Shown piece after piece: positions 28,355 to 37,810 of a stretch of DNA of 64,000 bases. Positions within the stretch are counted from its first letter, which is position 1. Each line of letters opens with the position of its first letter. The notes under the pieces were generated by a model, which saw nothing but the letters and a program-made list of their open reading frames with translations, was not told the DNA's origin and ran no database searches. The position numbers were made by a program, and so were the translations under genes. The stretch spans positions 2,989,501-3,053,500 of the forward strand of contig NZ_CP150269.1 in the NCBI RefSeq assembly GCF_037976825.1, given 5' to 3'. The DNA is from Paenibacillus sp. FSL K6-1330. GTDB taxonomy: Bacteria; Bacillota; Bacilli; Paenibacillales; Paenibacillaceae.

Positions 28355-30103
28355 CTAATGTTTCAATCGCCGGCATAAAATTCGATATGCATAAGGCTCT
28401 AAATCGATATGCATTGTCCCGTTTACCGGTTTTACGGGCTCTTTTGTCTCGGCATCAATCCAATCGGTCGTGACGATAGGATGCGATATGGTGCGTGCCG
28501 AGTTGCTGTTGTTCATCCAGACGATAAAATGCATGGTTTCGTCCGCACGCTCGTACACAATGCAAGGATCATGGAGATTCGCTTGGAGGAAGCGAAAGCG
28601 TCCCTGTCTCAGCGCCTTATGCTTTTTCCGAAGCGCGATCATCCCTTGATAAAACGTATACAGCTCTTGGTTTCGTTTCTTTGGATCCCATTCCATGCAT
28701 TTGCGGCAATCGGGATCTCCGTCACCGGTCAATCCGATTTCGTCGCCATAAAAGATGCACGGCGTACCCATGAATGTAAACAGAAATACAACCGTGAGTT
28801 TCATGCGCCGGATATCTTCTCCCACACGGGTAAGCAGCCTCGGCGTATCGTGGCTGCACAGCAGATTAAAGACCACTTCGTTGGTCTGCTGCGGATATCG
28901 CATCAAGATCGAGCCGATACGGTTGGCGAACGTGAGCCCGTCCATGTTGCCGTTGAAGAACTCCAGCACCTTATCGGCAAAAGGATAATTCATTACGGAA
29001 TCAAACTGGTCACCTTGCAGCCAGATTAAGGAGTCCGACCAGACCTCGCCCACGATATAAGCCTCAGGGTTGGCCTTCTTGACGACCTGTCTGAAATCCC
29101 GCCAGAAGTGATGATCAATTTCATTGGCAACGTCCAGGCGCCAGCCGTCGAGATTGATCTCCTTGATCCAGTATTCGGCTACACCCAGCAAATACGCCTT
29201 CACTTCGGGATTGGCGGTATTGAATTTCGGCATATTTCCGAAAAAACCGAAGGTATCGTAGCTGGGAATGCCATCCTTGACCTCGCAGGGAAACTGGTTC
29301 ACATGAAACCATTTCGCATACTTGGATTTCTCGCCGTGCTTCAGCACGTCCTGAAAGGGCGGGAACTCCTCGCTGCAGTGATTGAATACCGCATCGAGAA
29401 CCACTCGGATGCCTTTTGCGTGACAAGTATCTACTACTTTTTTCAACAACTCATTATCGCCAAAGTGCGGATCCACCTGTTTATAATCAACCGTGTCATA
29501 TTTATGATTGGAGGGGGAGAGGAAGAGAGGAGTAAAATAAATGGCGTTGATACCCAGGTCAACGAGATCATCGAGATGATCCAGTACGCCCTGCAGGTCA
29601 CCGCCGAAGAAATTATCCACCTCCGGCTTGCCGCCCCAGGTCTCGGTTTTTTCTGGATTGGTGGCTGCGTTTCCGTTAGCAAAGCGCTCCGTCATAATTT
29701 GATAAAACACAGCTTCCTTGGCCCATTCCGGTACTTTGAATACATCGACTTCATGTATGTACGGAAATTCAAAGTAACCTGCAGGCGGATAAGGATAGTC
29801 CCATCCGATTCCGCTGTCCACCATATAAACCGTTTCATCTCCGGCATGAATTCGAAAGCCGTAGGACAGTCTTTTGTATTTCGGCCTAACTCCGCATTCC
29901 CAGTAGTCAAACATGTCATCCGAGGCGGCCTTTTCCATGGTGATCTCGAAGTACGTACGGTCCCAATCGTATTTGTCGCCGGTCATGGCAACAACAGAAT
30001 CAATGTCGTTTTTCTTGGTTCGAATCCGAAGATGAATGGTTTTCGTATCATATGCATAAGCCCATTTATCTCTTGGAACATGATACAGTGCTTCTAACAG
30101 CAT
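28355..30103 (-). CDS. GH13 alpha-glucan hydrolase, neopullulanase/cyclomaltodextrinase type
   Basis: 582 residues without signal peptide, so cytoplasmic. An N-terminal CBM34-like domain (MLLEALYHVPRDKWAYAYD) precedes the barrel. Catalytic residues: Asp in DGWRLDVANEIDHHF, Glu in AYIVGEVWSD, Asp in LLCSHDTPRLL; region I is VVLDAVFNHCSEEF. This architecture degrades cyclomaltodextrins, pullulan or maltodextrins, often forming dimers. The start has GGAGGTG upstream; the frame runs on 20 codons further without RBS. It converges on glgA and probably recycles branched dextrins. Confidence 0.9.
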   Translation of the reverse strand: MLLEALYHVPRDKWAYAYDTKTIHLRIRTKKNDIDSVVAMTGDKYDWDRTYFEITMEKAASDDMFDYWECGVRPKYKRLSYGFRIHAGDETVYMVDSGIGWDYPYPPAGYFEFPYIHEVDVFKVPEWAKEAVFYQIMTERFANGNAATNPEKTETWGGKPEVDNFFGGDLQGVLDHLDDLVDLGINAIYFTPLFLSPSNHKYDTVDYKQVDPHFGDNELLKKVVDTCHAKGIRVVLDAVFNHCSEEFPPFQDVLKHGEKSKYAKWFHVNQFPCEVKDGIPSYDTFGFFGNMPKFNTANPEVKAYLLGVAEYWIKEINLDGWRLDVANEIDHHFWRDFRQVVKKANPEAYIVGEVWSDSLIWLQGDQFDSVMNYPFADKVLEFFNGNMDGLTFANRIGSILMRYPQQTNEVVFNLLCSHDTPRLLTRVGEDIRRMKLTVVFLFTFMGTPCIFYGDEIGLTGDGDPDCRKCMEWDPKKRNQELYTFYQGMIALRKKHKALRQGRFRFLQANLHDPCIVYERADETMHFIVWMNNSNSARTISHPIVTTDWIDAETKEPVKPVNGTMHIDLEPYAYRILCRRLKH

Positions 30104-30260
30104 GGTTACACCTCCTATATGAGTAAAGCTATAGCTAATTAATAACCAACTGCTGGCTTGCATGAATCATGGAGTGAAAGAGACCGCCCGGCTAGCCTTC
30201 CTATTTATCAACTACTGCATGTTATGCGCAATTATAAGATGGGAAGGGGACGGAGAGATT

Positions 30261-30386
30261 ATGCATCGTCGAAAGATTGCTTACCATAGATCCTCGTATC
30301 ACTTTATGGATGATGCTAAAGTCCTGTATTTACATTTATATGTAGGAAAAATTGAACGGCCCGTAATGGTTAACATAGCGAAGTGA
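30261..30386 (+). CDS. Possible small protein, 41 residues
   Basis: MHRRKIAYHRSSYHFMDDAK start, basic and His/Tyr-rich, with GGGGACGGAGAG upstream of the ATG. No family is recognised. The frame extends upstream to 30162 without RBS. It may well be chance. Confidence 0.2.
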   Translation: MHRRKIAYHRSSYHFMDDAKVLYLHLYVGKIERPVMVNIAK

Positions 30387-30570
30387 TTTCCACAATATGG
30401 GCTCTCAATCGATTCACCCCTCTAATTTATTTGTTTAAATGATTAAAAGAATCATGAGTAACATAATCCTAAGGGTATGATGAATTGACCGTTGTATTAA
30501 AATAGTGGAGTAGACGCCATATGTAGGGTTTAATATAAGGGTGCTGTTCATGAGAACCCATGAATTTTCA

Positions 30571-30599
30571 TTGCATATTCATGCATCCTGTTTTATAAT
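30571..30599 (+). promoter_or_regulatory. Promoter of the amino-acid ABC operon
   Basis: TTGCAT, 17-base spacer, perfect TATAAT, about 60 bases before the start codon. Confidence 0.6.
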
Positions 30600-30662
30600 G
30601 ACTCAGTTGCATTTTTTCTGTGGTTTAATTTATTTGTAACAGTTAGGGGAGAAACGAGACAT

Positions 30663-32105
30663 ATGAAACGTAAATTTACAGCGTGGATGACCCTGTTCAT
30701 GGTGGTCGTGCTGTCTTTTGGCAGTATCGTTCATGCGGAGGGTGAGAAGAAAACGGTGATTCTCGGCACGAGTGCCGATTATGCACCTTATGAGTTCCAT
30801 AAAACGATAGATGGCGTGGATACCATCGTCGGATTTGATATCGATATTGCGAAGGAAATCGCCAAGGATCTTGGCGCCGAGCTCATTATTAAGGACACCT
30901 CCTTTGATGCTCTCTTGCCGGAGCTGACGAGCGGACGCGTGGATTTTGTCATATCGGGCATGAATCCGACAGAAGAGCGCAGAAAGAGCATCGATTTCTC
31001 CGAGCCTTATTATGCTGCGGAACAATCGGTTGTCGTTCGTAAGGAAGATGCACTCAAGTTCAACACGCTTGAAAGCCTGGAGGGAGCTCGCATTGGGGTT
31101 CAGAAGAGCTCCATTCAGGAGTCCATTGCAAAGACAATTCCGAAAGCCAACGTGGTATCACTGGATAAAATCCCGGACTTACTGCTGCAGTTGGAATCCG
31201 AGCGCGTGGATGTTGTTCTCGCAGAGTATCCAATCGCGAAGACGAATATGAATGAAGCGACCATGGTGATCACGGACGCTAAACCGACGGCTGAGAACGA
31301 CGCTTATGCCATCGGGGTTCGTAAAGGGAACGAAGAGCTGCTGAAGAGCATTAATGCTACACTTGAGCGTTTGAAGGAGAATGACCAGATCCAGAAGTTT
31401 GTCGACGAGGCCAGCGACCTGGCTGCAGGCCGTAAAGCAGAGAATCTGAACACATTTGAGTTCTTTTGGAAATATCGCGATTATTACGCCAAGGGAATCC
31501 AGTTTACGTTGCTTATTTCGGCTCTTGGTGTATTTTTCGGTTTTATTCTCGGATTGATTATCGCTTTAATGCGGATGTCGGGTGTTAAAATCCTTAAGTT
31601 GTTGGCTTCCGCTTATATCGAGATCATCCGTGGTACACCGATGCTGGTCCAGTTGTTTATTATCCATTACAGCTTGGCGGCGTTTGATATTAAATTCTCA
31701 CCGATCCAGTCGGGGATTTTGACGCTTTCTATCAACAGCGCGGCCTATCTGGCTGAAATATTCCGTGCCGGCATTCAGGGCGTGGACCGCGGCCAATTGG
31801 AGGCTGCACGCTCCCTCGGAATGACCAAGGGCAAAGCGATGCGCCACATTATTTTGCCGCAAGCGCTAAAAGGCGTTTTGCCTGCCATCGGTAATGAGTT
31901 TGTTGTCATCATTAAGGAATCCTCCATCGTCTCCTTCATCGGTGTGGTGGACATTATGTATCAAGCCCAGATTTTGCGCGGCATGACGTTTGCGGCATTG
32001 AATCCGCTGCTTGTGGCTGCCCTGATCTACTTTATACTGACATTCGTTCTTTCGAAGCTTCTGGGTGTCTGGGAAAGGAAGTTGAGTGCAAGTGATAACC
32101 GTTAA
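30663..32105 (+). CDS. Amino-acid ABC transporter, fused substrate-binding protein and permease (GlnHP-type)
   Basis: 480 residues combining two usual proteins. Residues 1-26 are a signal peptide; 30-255 are a family-3 binding protein ([52 protein letters not shown]). From about 275 it is a HisMQ-type permease with TM helices and the EAA loop ([34 protein letters not shown]). The binding domain sits outside, tethered to the permease. Substrate is a polar amino acid such as glutamine, asparagine or cystine. It overlaps the ATPase gene by 20 bases. Confidence 0.92.
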   Translation: MKRKFTAWMTLFMVVVLSFGSIVHAEGEKKTVILGTSADYAPYEFHKTIDGVDTIVGFDIDIAKEIAKDLGAELIIKDTSFDALLPELTSGRVDFVISGMNPTEERRKSIDFSEPYYAAEQSVVVRKEDALKFNTLESLEGARIGVQKSSIQESIAKTIPKANVVSLDKIPDLLLQLESERVDVVLAEYPIAKTNMNEATMVITDAKPTAENDAYAIGVRKGNEELLKSINATLERLKENDQIQKFVDEASDLAAGRKAENLNTFEFFWKYRDYYAKGIQFTLLISALGVFFGFILGLIIALMRMSGVKILKLLASAYIEIIRGTPMLVQLFIIHYSLAAFDIKFSPIQSGILTLSINSAAYLAEIFRAGIQGVDRGQLEAARSLGMTKGKAMRHIILPQALKGVLPAIGNEFVVIIKESSIVSFIGVVDIMYQAQILRGMTFAALNPLLVAALIYFILTFVLSKLLGVWERKLSASDNR

Positions 32106-32814
32106 GGATCTTCATAAATCGTTTGGCAAGCTGGAAATCTTGAAAGGCATTGACATTGAGATTGCAAAAGGAGAAGTAGTGGTTGTCATCGGGCCGAGCG
32201 GCTCCGGTAAAAGTACCTTTTTACGATGTCTCAATTTGCTTGAAGTGCCGACCAGCGGCGAAATTTCGTTCGAGGGTGAGCTGATCACCGCCAAGAATCA
32301 CAATATCAATTCAACCCGTGAGAAAATGGGCATGGTATTTCAGCAGTTTAATCTGTTTCCTCACAAGAAGGTCATCGATAATATTACGCTTGCTCCAATT
32401 CAGGTGAAGGGTGTCTCAGCAAAGGAAGCCGAGGCTACTGCAGACGAGCTGCTGAAATCGGTTGGCCTGCAGGACAAGAAGGAGTCTTATCCTTCCCAGC
32501 TGTCCGGTGGACAGAAGCAGAGAATTGCCATTGCCCGCGCACTCGCGATGCAGCCGCATGTCATGCTGTTTGATGAGCCAACCTCCGCACTGGACCCTGA
32601 GATGGTAGGTGAGGTATTGGAAGTAATGAAGAAACTTGCCGAAGGCGGTATGACGATGGTTATCGTCACCCATGAGATGGGTTTCGCCCGGGAAGTGGGA
32701 GATCGGATCCTGTTCATGGATGGCGGTAAAATCGTAGAGGAAGGCACGCCGGACCAGTTGTTTGGCAATCCGACTCATCCTCGTACGCAAGAATTTTTAA
32801 GTAAGGTTTTGTAA
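32086..32814 (+). CDS. Polar amino-acid ABC transporter ATPase (GlnQ-type)
   Basis: 242 residues. Walker [10 protein letters not shown]-loop [12 protein letters not shown], signature [15 protein letters not shown], Walker [18 protein letters not shown]-loop [11 protein letters not shown]: a complete polar amino-acid uptake ATPase. The start is GTG at 32086, inside the end of the permease fusion and preceded by AAAGGAAG. It drives the fused GlnHP protein; one fused polypeptide plus this ATPase make the whole importer. Confidence 0.93.
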   Translation: MQVITVKDLHKSFGKLEILKGIDIEIAKGEVVVVIGPSGSGKSTFLRCLNLLEVPTSGEISFEGELITAKNHNINSTREKMGMVFQQFNLFPHKKVIDNITLAPIQVKGVSAKEAEATADELLKSVGLQDKKESYPSQLSGGQKQRIAIARALAMQPHVMLFDEPTSALDPEMVGEVLEVMKKLAEGGMTMVIVTHEMGFAREVGDRILFMDGGKIVEEGTPDQLFGNPTHPRTQEFLSKVL

Positions 32815-32832
32815 CTTTTATTTCTACATTGT

Positions 32833-32893
32833 AACAAACAAAAACAGCGCCATACCTGATCGTTTCAGGAATTGGCGCTGTTTTTGTTTGTTT
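32833..32893 (+). terminator. Terminator of the amino-acid ABC operon
   Basis: AACAAACAAAAACAGCGCCA pairs with the inverted copy ending in GTTTTTGTTTGTT, with an inner CCTGA/TCAGG stem. Works in both directions. Confidence 0.85.
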
Positions 32894-32908
32894 ATTGGTA
32901 ACAATTGC

Positions 32909-32938
32909 TTGCAGTATAGGTTACAAAATTGTGATATA
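32909..32938 (+). promoter_or_regulatory. Possible promoter of the LysM-3D gene
   Basis: TTGCAG, 18 bases, GATATA with TGT before it. Confidence 0.35.
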
Positions 32939-32999
32939 TTGATGTTCGTTGACATATTACATCCGAATTACCAGGCTACATAAAAGGAGGCATCTTTAG

Positions 33000-33731
33000 A
33001 TGTTACAACAAATGAGATCATGGACTAGAAATTATGGACTTAACAAAAATAATAAGATCGCTGGAAAAACAGCAAAATGGCTTACCGTTACAGCCGTTGT
33101 ACTTGGCCTGACTTTCGCCGGAGGGGGACTGCAGGCACATGCAAGCGCAGTGCATGTCGCTAAGAATGGCGACACCTTCTACTTCTTATCTAAACAGTAC
33201 GGTGTAAACATGGACAAGCTGATGAAGGCTAACCCTGCGATTAAGGCAACGAATATATACCAGGGGCTAAAAATCACCATTCCAGGGACGGTATCGATGA
33301 ACTCGACGGCATCTGCTGCACCGATCGCTCCAGGAACCACCGGATTTACGCCCAGCTTGAGCGTTTCCCCTGAGAAGAACGTGGTGGAAGCATGGGGCAA
33401 GACGTTTAATTATAGCAAAGCATTGTCGGTCAAGGCTACTGCCTATTCTTCTGCAGCAAGCGAGAACGGTGGTTGGGGCGCGGTTGATTACTTCGGAAAT
33501 TCCCTTGAGCTCGGCACCATCGCTGTCGATCCCAAGATCATTCCGCTCGGTACCAAGGTGCTTGTAACAGGACATGAGCATCCAGGACTGCCGAAAAAGG
33601 CATTTGTGGCAGAAGCTCGTGATATTGGTGGAGCTATTAAAGGGAGTAGGATTGATATTTTCATCCCAGGTTCAAAATCATCCGTGAATCAATTCGGCAT
33701 TCAGGATATCAAATTGTTCATTATCGAATAA
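33000..33731 (+). CDS. Secreted LysM and 3D-domain cell-wall protein (YocH-like)
   Basis: 243 residues. A long N-terminal region with a hydrophobic segment (about 27-47, ending AHASA) is the export signal; one LysM domain (VHVAKNGDTFYFLSKQYGV...IYQGLKITIPG, 50-96) binds peptidoglycan. The C-terminal 3D domain (VKATAYSS...VDPKIIPLGTKVLVTG...EARDIGGAIKGSRIDIF) has the three conserved Asp residues of lytic transglycosylase-like enzymes (MltA fold). It likely remodels the wall, as YocH does. AAAGGAGG precedes the ATG. Confidence 0.9.
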   Translation: MLQQMRSWTRNYGLNKNNKIAGKTAKWLTVTAVVLGLTFAGGGLQAHASAVHVAKNGDTFYFLSKQYGVNMDKLMKANPAIKATNIYQGLKITIPGTVSMNSTASAAPIAPGTTGFTPSLSVSPEKNVVEAWGKTFNYSKALSVKATAYSSAASENGGWGAVDYFGNSLELGTIAVDPKIIPLGTKVLVTGHEHPGLPKKAFVAEARDIGGAIKGSRIDIFIPGSKSSVNQFGIQDIKLFIIE

Positions 33732-33768
33732 GTTAATTCATCCTCATGAAATAATCATTCTAATACGG

Positions 33769-33815
33769 AAGACGGCTAGACTGGATCCAAACTCCAGTTA
33801 GCCGTCTTTTTTTGT
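33769..33815. terminator. Bidirectional terminator
   Basis: AAGACGGCTAGACTGGA pairs with TCCAGTTAGCCGTCTT, with one mismatch, then T-run; A-rich on the other side. Lies between convergent genes. Confidence 0.8.
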
Positions 33816-33824
33816 TATTCAGAT

Positions 33825-34673
33825 CTATCTCGACTCTGACACGCCTAACATCTCCGGGAGTGTGACGAAGCTATATCCCTTACTCCGCAGCTCGGTAATA
33901 ATGTCCGGGAGTGCTTCGATCGTTCCGGTTAGGTTGGATCCCACGCCACCTCCGGCATGTTGGAGTACGATCGAGCCTGGCCCGACCGCTGATAAAATGT
34001 TGCTTTTCACCTCTTCCTTACTCAGCCCTTTCCAATCGAGGGAGTCGACATTCCAATTCACGACTTTGTATCCGTTTTTGCGTGCCCACTGAAGCTGCTC
34101 TTCATTGATATCACCATAAGGCGGACGGATTAGCCGAGGGTCCACTCCGGTTAGGGATTTCAAGATCGTGTTGGTACGTTCGATTTGGCCTTTGAATTTC
34201 TCCAGGCTCAGCTTGTTCAGCTGGGCGTGATTATAGGAGTGATTACCAATGGCGTGACCTTCATCATGGATTCGTTTCGCGAGATCGGGATGTTTTTTGG
34301 CCCGTTCCCCCACTGCAAAGAACGTGGCTTTTACCTGAAACTTTTTGAGGACGTCCAGTACTTTTCCGGTAAATCGGGGATCCGGGACATCATCAAAGGT
34401 CAGAGCGATCTGTTTGATCCGGGGTCCGCTGGAGCGAAAGGTATCCGGATATTTTCTCAGTAATTGACTTAAAGACGGCGCATCGTCTGAATTTTGGGTC
34501 TTATTGCGCTTGGCATGATCCAAGATTTGGCCGGATTCCGACATGACGGAAGTGTCCTGGGGTTGAAGTGACAAACTATGTACATCGGACGCGTGTGCCG
34601 AGATGTCCGGCACCATGAAAAAGAATAATAGGATACACAACAGGCAGCTTCCTGCACGGTATCGATTGAACAT
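33825..34673 (-). CDS. Secreted polysaccharide deacetylase (NodB family)
   Basis: 282 residues with an N-terminal signal (FNRYRAGSCLLCILLFFFMV) and a CE4 catalytic domain: motif 1 ALTFDDVPD (catalytic Asp and metal Asp), motif 2 HAIGNHSYNH (two metal His), motif 3 RPPYGD, motif 4 VNWNVDSLDW, motif 5 IVLQHAGGG. It removes acetyl groups from GlcNAc or MurNAc of peptidoglycan or from chitin-like polymers. The ATG at 34673 is preceded by GTG and by AAAGGGG, so the start may be one codon earlier. Confidence 0.9.
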   Translation of the reverse strand: MFNRYRAGSCLLCILLFFFMVPDISAHASDVHSLSLQPQDTSVMSESGQILDHAKRNKTQNSDDAPSLSQLLRKYPDTFRSSGPRIKQIALTFDDVPDPRFTGKVLDVLKKFQVKATFFAVGERAKKHPDLAKRIHDEGHAIGNHSYNHAQLNKLSLEKFKGQIERTNTILKSLTGVDPRLIRPPYGDINEEQLQWARKNGYKVVNWNVDSLDWKGLSKEEVKSNILSAVGPGSIVLQHAGGGVGSNLTGTIEALPDIITELRSKGYSFVTLPEMLGVSESR

Positions 34674-34841
34674 CACGATCGACCCCTTTCGCTTTTTAAT
34701 ATGGTATGCCCAGTTGGTCGTGCGATTATCCTCAATATGGGAATGCGATGTTTTTTAGTTTTCCCTCAGAAAGGTGTATAATAACCGGTAACAGATTGGT
34801 TATTACATCTTGATCGTTTGGATATGGAAGGAGATAATCGC

Positions 34842-35864
34842 TTGGCAGACTTGTTTACACCTTACAATTTCAAGAATTTGACCCTCAAGAACCGCATTGT
34901 TATGCCACCGATGTGTCAATATTCCGTTCAAGCTGAGGACGGGATTCCGAATGATTGGCATTTTGTTCATTACGTCAGCCGTGCCGTTGGAGGTACTGGC
35001 TTCATTATTGTAGAAATGACAGGTGTCCATCCTGATGGACGCATAACGAATCAGGACACGGGGATATGGGACGATAATCAGATCCCAGCCTATCGCCGTA
35101 TTGTGGAGAGTGTGCATTCTTATGGAACCAAGATTGGTATCCAGCTTGGGCATGCCGGAAGAAAAGCGCAGGATGCAGAACCGTCAGTAGCCCCTTCTGC
35201 GATTCCGTTCAGTTCCCATTACAAAATGCCCAAGATGCTTTCCGGGGCGGAAGTGGAAGAGCTCATTCAAGCCTTCAAGGAAGGCGCGCGTCGAGCTGTT
35301 GAGGCCGGGTTCGATACCGTTGAGATTCATGGCGCCCATGGTTACCTTATTCATCAGTTCCACTCGCCGCTAACGAACCAGCGCAGTGATGAATATGGTC
35401 AAGACCTTCCTCTGTTCGGTGAGCGGGTTGTTCAAGCCGTTAAGGAAGTCCTGCCCGAAGGCATGCCGATCATAATGAGAGTATCTGCAAAAGAATATGT
35501 GGACGGCGGCTATGATGTGCAATACTGTGCGGAGATTTGCAAACGTTACCGCGATGCCGGCGTCGATATTTTTCATATCTCCTCGGGGGGAGAAGGCCAG
35601 GTCGGCGCCAATGGAGGTCCGGAAGCGAAGCCCGGTTATCAGGTGGATCTGGCAGCAGAGTTCAAACAGCTGTTAAAGGTGCCTGTTATTGCGGTAGGAT
35701 TGCTGGATGATTACCATGCCGCGCAAGAGGTGATTTTGTCAGGCAAAGCGGATCTGGTGGCGATTGGCCGGGGCATGCTCCGCGATCCCTACTGGGCTGT
35801 TCATGCAGCCAAGGCGCTTGATGGAGGACAGAAAGTCCCCAAGCAATATGAACGAGCATATTAA
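34842..35864 (+). CDS. namA: NADPH dehydrogenase, old yellow enzyme (YqjM/NamA-type)
   Basis: 340 residues, matching YqjM length. FMN-dependent ene-reductase. Distinctive of the YqjM subclass are Cys25 and Tyr27 in MPPMCQYS, and the substrate-binding His pair within EIHGAHGYLIHQFHSPLTNQRSDEYG. The C-terminal VAIGRGMLRDPYW binds FMN phosphate. It reduces activated C=C bonds and nitro compounds, and is linked to oxidative or electrophile stress in Bacillus. TTG at 34842 follows AAGGAG at good distance; the frame is open eight codons further up. Confidence 0.93.
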   Translation: MADLFTPYNFKNLTLKNRIVMPPMCQYSVQAEDGIPNDWHFVHYVSRAVGGTGFIIVEMTGVHPDGRITNQDTGIWDDNQIPAYRRIVESVHSYGTKIGIQLGHAGRKAQDAEPSVAPSAIPFSSHYKMPKMLSGAEVEELIQAFKEGARRAVEAGFDTVEIHGAHGYLIHQFHSPLTNQRSDEYGQDLPLFGERVVQAVKEVLPEGMPIIMRVSAKEYVDGGYDVQYCAEICKRYRDAGVDIFHISSGGEGQVGANGGPEAKPGYQVDLAAEFKQLLKVPVIAVGLLDDYHAAQEVILSGKADLVAIGRGMLRDPYWAVHAAKALDGGQKVPKQYERAY

Positions 35865-35914
35865 AAAGTGCGTGTTCCCAAATTGTGAGTTTTGAACAAC
35901 TTCTAAAAAAATTT

Positions 35915-35940
35915 TGAAACGTTTGGGAACATGCAACGTA
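35915..35940 (+). promoter_or_regulatory. Sigma-W-type ECF promoter of pspA
   Basis: TGAAAC, exactly 16 bases, CGTA, which is the known sigma-W consensus. It lies 52 bases before the pspA start. Confidence 0.85.
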
Positions 35941-35991
35941 AATATTAATCATATACCAGTATTTTAAAGTGAAAGCGAGAGGAAGAGAACG

Positions 35992-36660
35992 ATGTCCATA
36001 TTTAAAAGATTGCGCGATTTGACCATGTCCAATATTAACGCCATTATCGACAAGGCGGAAGACCCGATTAAAATGACGGATCAGTACATTCGAGATATGA
36101 CGGAAGATCTTGAGGATGCTGAGAAAGCGGTAGCTTCACAAATTGCCATTGAGAAACGCTTTAAAGCACTTTATGAAGAGCAAGCTGCGCTTGTGGAAAA
36201 ACGCACGCAGCAAGCGCATACCGCAGCACAAGCTCAAAACGTTGATCTTGCCCGCCGCGCGCTGGAAGAGAAGAAGGCCGCCGAGGCCAAGCGTGATGAG
36301 TACAAAGCCAGCTACGATCAGAACAAACTGGCAGCCGACAATCTGCGCGGCAAGCTGGAAGAAATGCGCAAGCAGCTTACAGCGATGAAGAACAAACGTG
36401 AAACTTTGGTCGCTCGTTATAATGCCGCTAAAGCGCAAACCGAGATCAACAAAGCGATGAACGGGTTTGGGACTGATACAGCATCGGCCGGATTGAAACG
36501 AATGGAAGAGAAGATGCTGGCTATGGAAGCTCGTGCGGAAGCAAGCAATGAAATGTCGTCAAGTGAGAAATCCCTTGATGAAGAGTTTGAGAACCTTGGC
36601 AAGGACAAAGTCGTTGAGGATGAGCTTGCAGCCTTGATGAAACAATACGAGAACAAGTAA
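35992..36660 (+). CDS. pspA: PspA/IM30 family membrane-stress protein
   Basis: 222 residues, nearly all helix and coiled coil, typical of PspA/Vipp1/LiaH (ESCRT-III-related). The N-terminus IFKRLRDLTMSNINAIIDKAEDP is the amphipathic membrane-binding helix; the long charged hairpin (residues 40-150) polymerises. It coats and protects damaged membranes in the cytoplasm. A sigma-W-type promoter stands directly upstream, as for B. subtilis pspA. It heads a group of four genes with DUF350, DUF4178 and DUF4247 proteins. RBS GAGAGGAAGAG. Confidence 0.93.
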   Translation: MSIFKRLRDLTMSNINAIIDKAEDPIKMTDQYIRDMTEDLEDAEKAVASQIAIEKRFKALYEEQAALVEKRTQQAHTAAQAQNVDLARRALEEKKAAEAKRDEYKASYDQNKLAADNLRGKLEEMRKQLTAMKNKRETLVARYNAAKAQTEINKAMNGFGTDTASAGLKRMEEKMLAMEARAEASNEMSSSEKSLDEEFENLGKDKVVEDELAALMKQYENK

Positions 36661-36858
36661 TAACGGATTTTAGTGGTCTAACAGTTATATTGTTCAGGGG
36701 GCGAGGGAGAAACAGCAGAGCTGAATGCAGCTGAGCTTCTCCTTCGCTTTTGTTTGATCGTAGATATAAGGGAAGATCCTTTTATTAGACGTCTGCCTTC
36801 AATTGAGGCAGCCCGGGCTTAAGGGAGTTTTTTGTATGTTGAATGTGGAGGCATAGAG

Positions 36859-37263
36859 ATGGATTTTGATATGATCTTGCGTGTATTGCTATGGACAGCT
36901 GTCGGTGGGCTGCTGTTGTTTGTTTTGATGTTTGTGGATTCCCTGTTCACGAAATATAACGATCTTGAAGAAGTGAAAGCGGGTAACATGGCGGTAACCA
37001 CAAGACTGATATTGAAACTGTTCGCACAAGGGTATATTTTATCCGTGTCGATTGGTACGTCATATCATCTACTTGAGGCGATAGTGGTATCAATCATTTC
37101 GTTTATCATATTGCTGATTCTCGAATCGTTGACAGAGCTCATGCTGCGTAACTTCGGCAAGCTGAACCTTGACAAAGGAACCCGCGAGGGAAAGACGGGA
37201 TACGGTTTATTTGCAGGTTCGCTGCATGTGGTAGGAGCGTTAATTATTACCGCTTGCCTATAG
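36859..37263 (+). CDS. DUF350 (YjfL-like) membrane protein
   Basis: 134 residues with four predicted membrane helices (about 5-25, 50-70, 75-95, 115-134). The pattern VSIGTSYHLLEAIVVSIISFIILLILESLTELMLRN and the end GLFAGSLHVVGALIITACL fit DUF350, whose members neighbour PspA homologues, as YjfL does YjfJ in E. coli. Function unknown; probably a membrane partner of PspA. The ATG at 36859 follows GGAGG; the upstream frame has no other RBS. The gap from pspA is 198 bases, so a second promoter is possible. Confidence 0.82.
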   Translation: MDFDMILRVLLWTAVGGLLLFVLMFVDSLFTKYNDLEEVKAGNMAVTTRLILKLFAQGYILSVSIGTSYHLLEAIVVSIISFIILLILESLTELMLRNFGKLNLDKGTREGKTGYGLFAGSLHVVGALIITACL

Positions 37264-37293
37264 AACGCATAATGGAGATAGGGGACAGGAAAG

Positions 37294-37800
37294 ATGAGTA
37301 TGTGGAAAAGAATCAGCAATTTATTTAGTAAGCCGGAGCCGCCCAAGGTAGAGAAAAGCATGCTGCAGCTGGCTCCCGGCGATATTTGTGAAGTGTCTCT
37401 AGTCACTTATGAAGTCACGGGTCGTGTGCACAATCGCGGTCGTAATGCGGTCGTCTTGACGCTTCAGGATGGCAGCACCATTGCTTATCTGCATATTGAG
37501 GAACGCGAGACGGTTCAGTATGCGTTATACGCTCCGATCGATGGACGGCTGGACTCTCCGGATGAGGTACCGTCCATCATCGATTTGGACGATCATGTCT
37601 TTCATTTGGAAGAGGAATACGGGGGACATGTATCGATTACGGGTCGTACTGCGTTTACGCAAAGTGGGGAGCAGCATGTATGGCAATACCAATCGGATGA
37701 TTACAAGCTGCTGCGAATTGAATGGCAGAACGGGCGGTTTATGTTGTATGAAGGCGAGAAAGTGATACCGGGGGACGTTCGAGTTATCCGGGCGACTTAG
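37294..37800 (+). CDS. DUF4178 domain protein
   Basis: 168 residues, soluble and all-beta in pattern: LQLAPGDICEVSLVTYEVTGRV, then WQYQSDDYKLLRIEWQNGRFMLYEGEKV, typical of DUF4178, which genome comparisons place with PspA, DUF350 and DUF4247. The N-terminal WKRISNLFSKPEPPK may touch the membrane. No catalytic residues are evident; a binding or scaffold role is inferred. RBS GGGGACAGGAAAG; 30 bases after the DUF350 gene and 10 bases before the next gene. Confidence 0.75.
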   Translation: MSMWKRISNLFSKPEPPKVEKSMLQLAPGDICEVSLVTYEVTGRVHNRGRNAVVLTLQDGSTIAYLHIEERETVQYALYAPIDGRLDSPDEVPSIIDLDDHVFHLEEEYGGHVSITGRTAFTQSGEQHVWQYQSDDYKLLRIEWQNGRFMLYEGEKVIPGDVRVIRAT

Positions 37801-37810
37801 GAGTGGTGGC

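Larger units (their letters stand above)
30104..30660 (+). other. Intergenic region before the amino-acid ABC operon
   Basis: A gap of about 560 bases with AT-rich sequence. It holds a possible 41-codon frame (30261-30386), a promoter at 30571, and several ATGAA/TTCAT half-palindromes around 30548-30585. No riboswitch or RNA gene is recognisable. Confidence 0.4.

Noticed and set aside
32895..32999. WalR box in front of the YocH-like gene
   Set aside because: TGTAAC/TGTTAC half sites occur, but not as the direct repeat TGTWAH-N5-TGTWAH needed.
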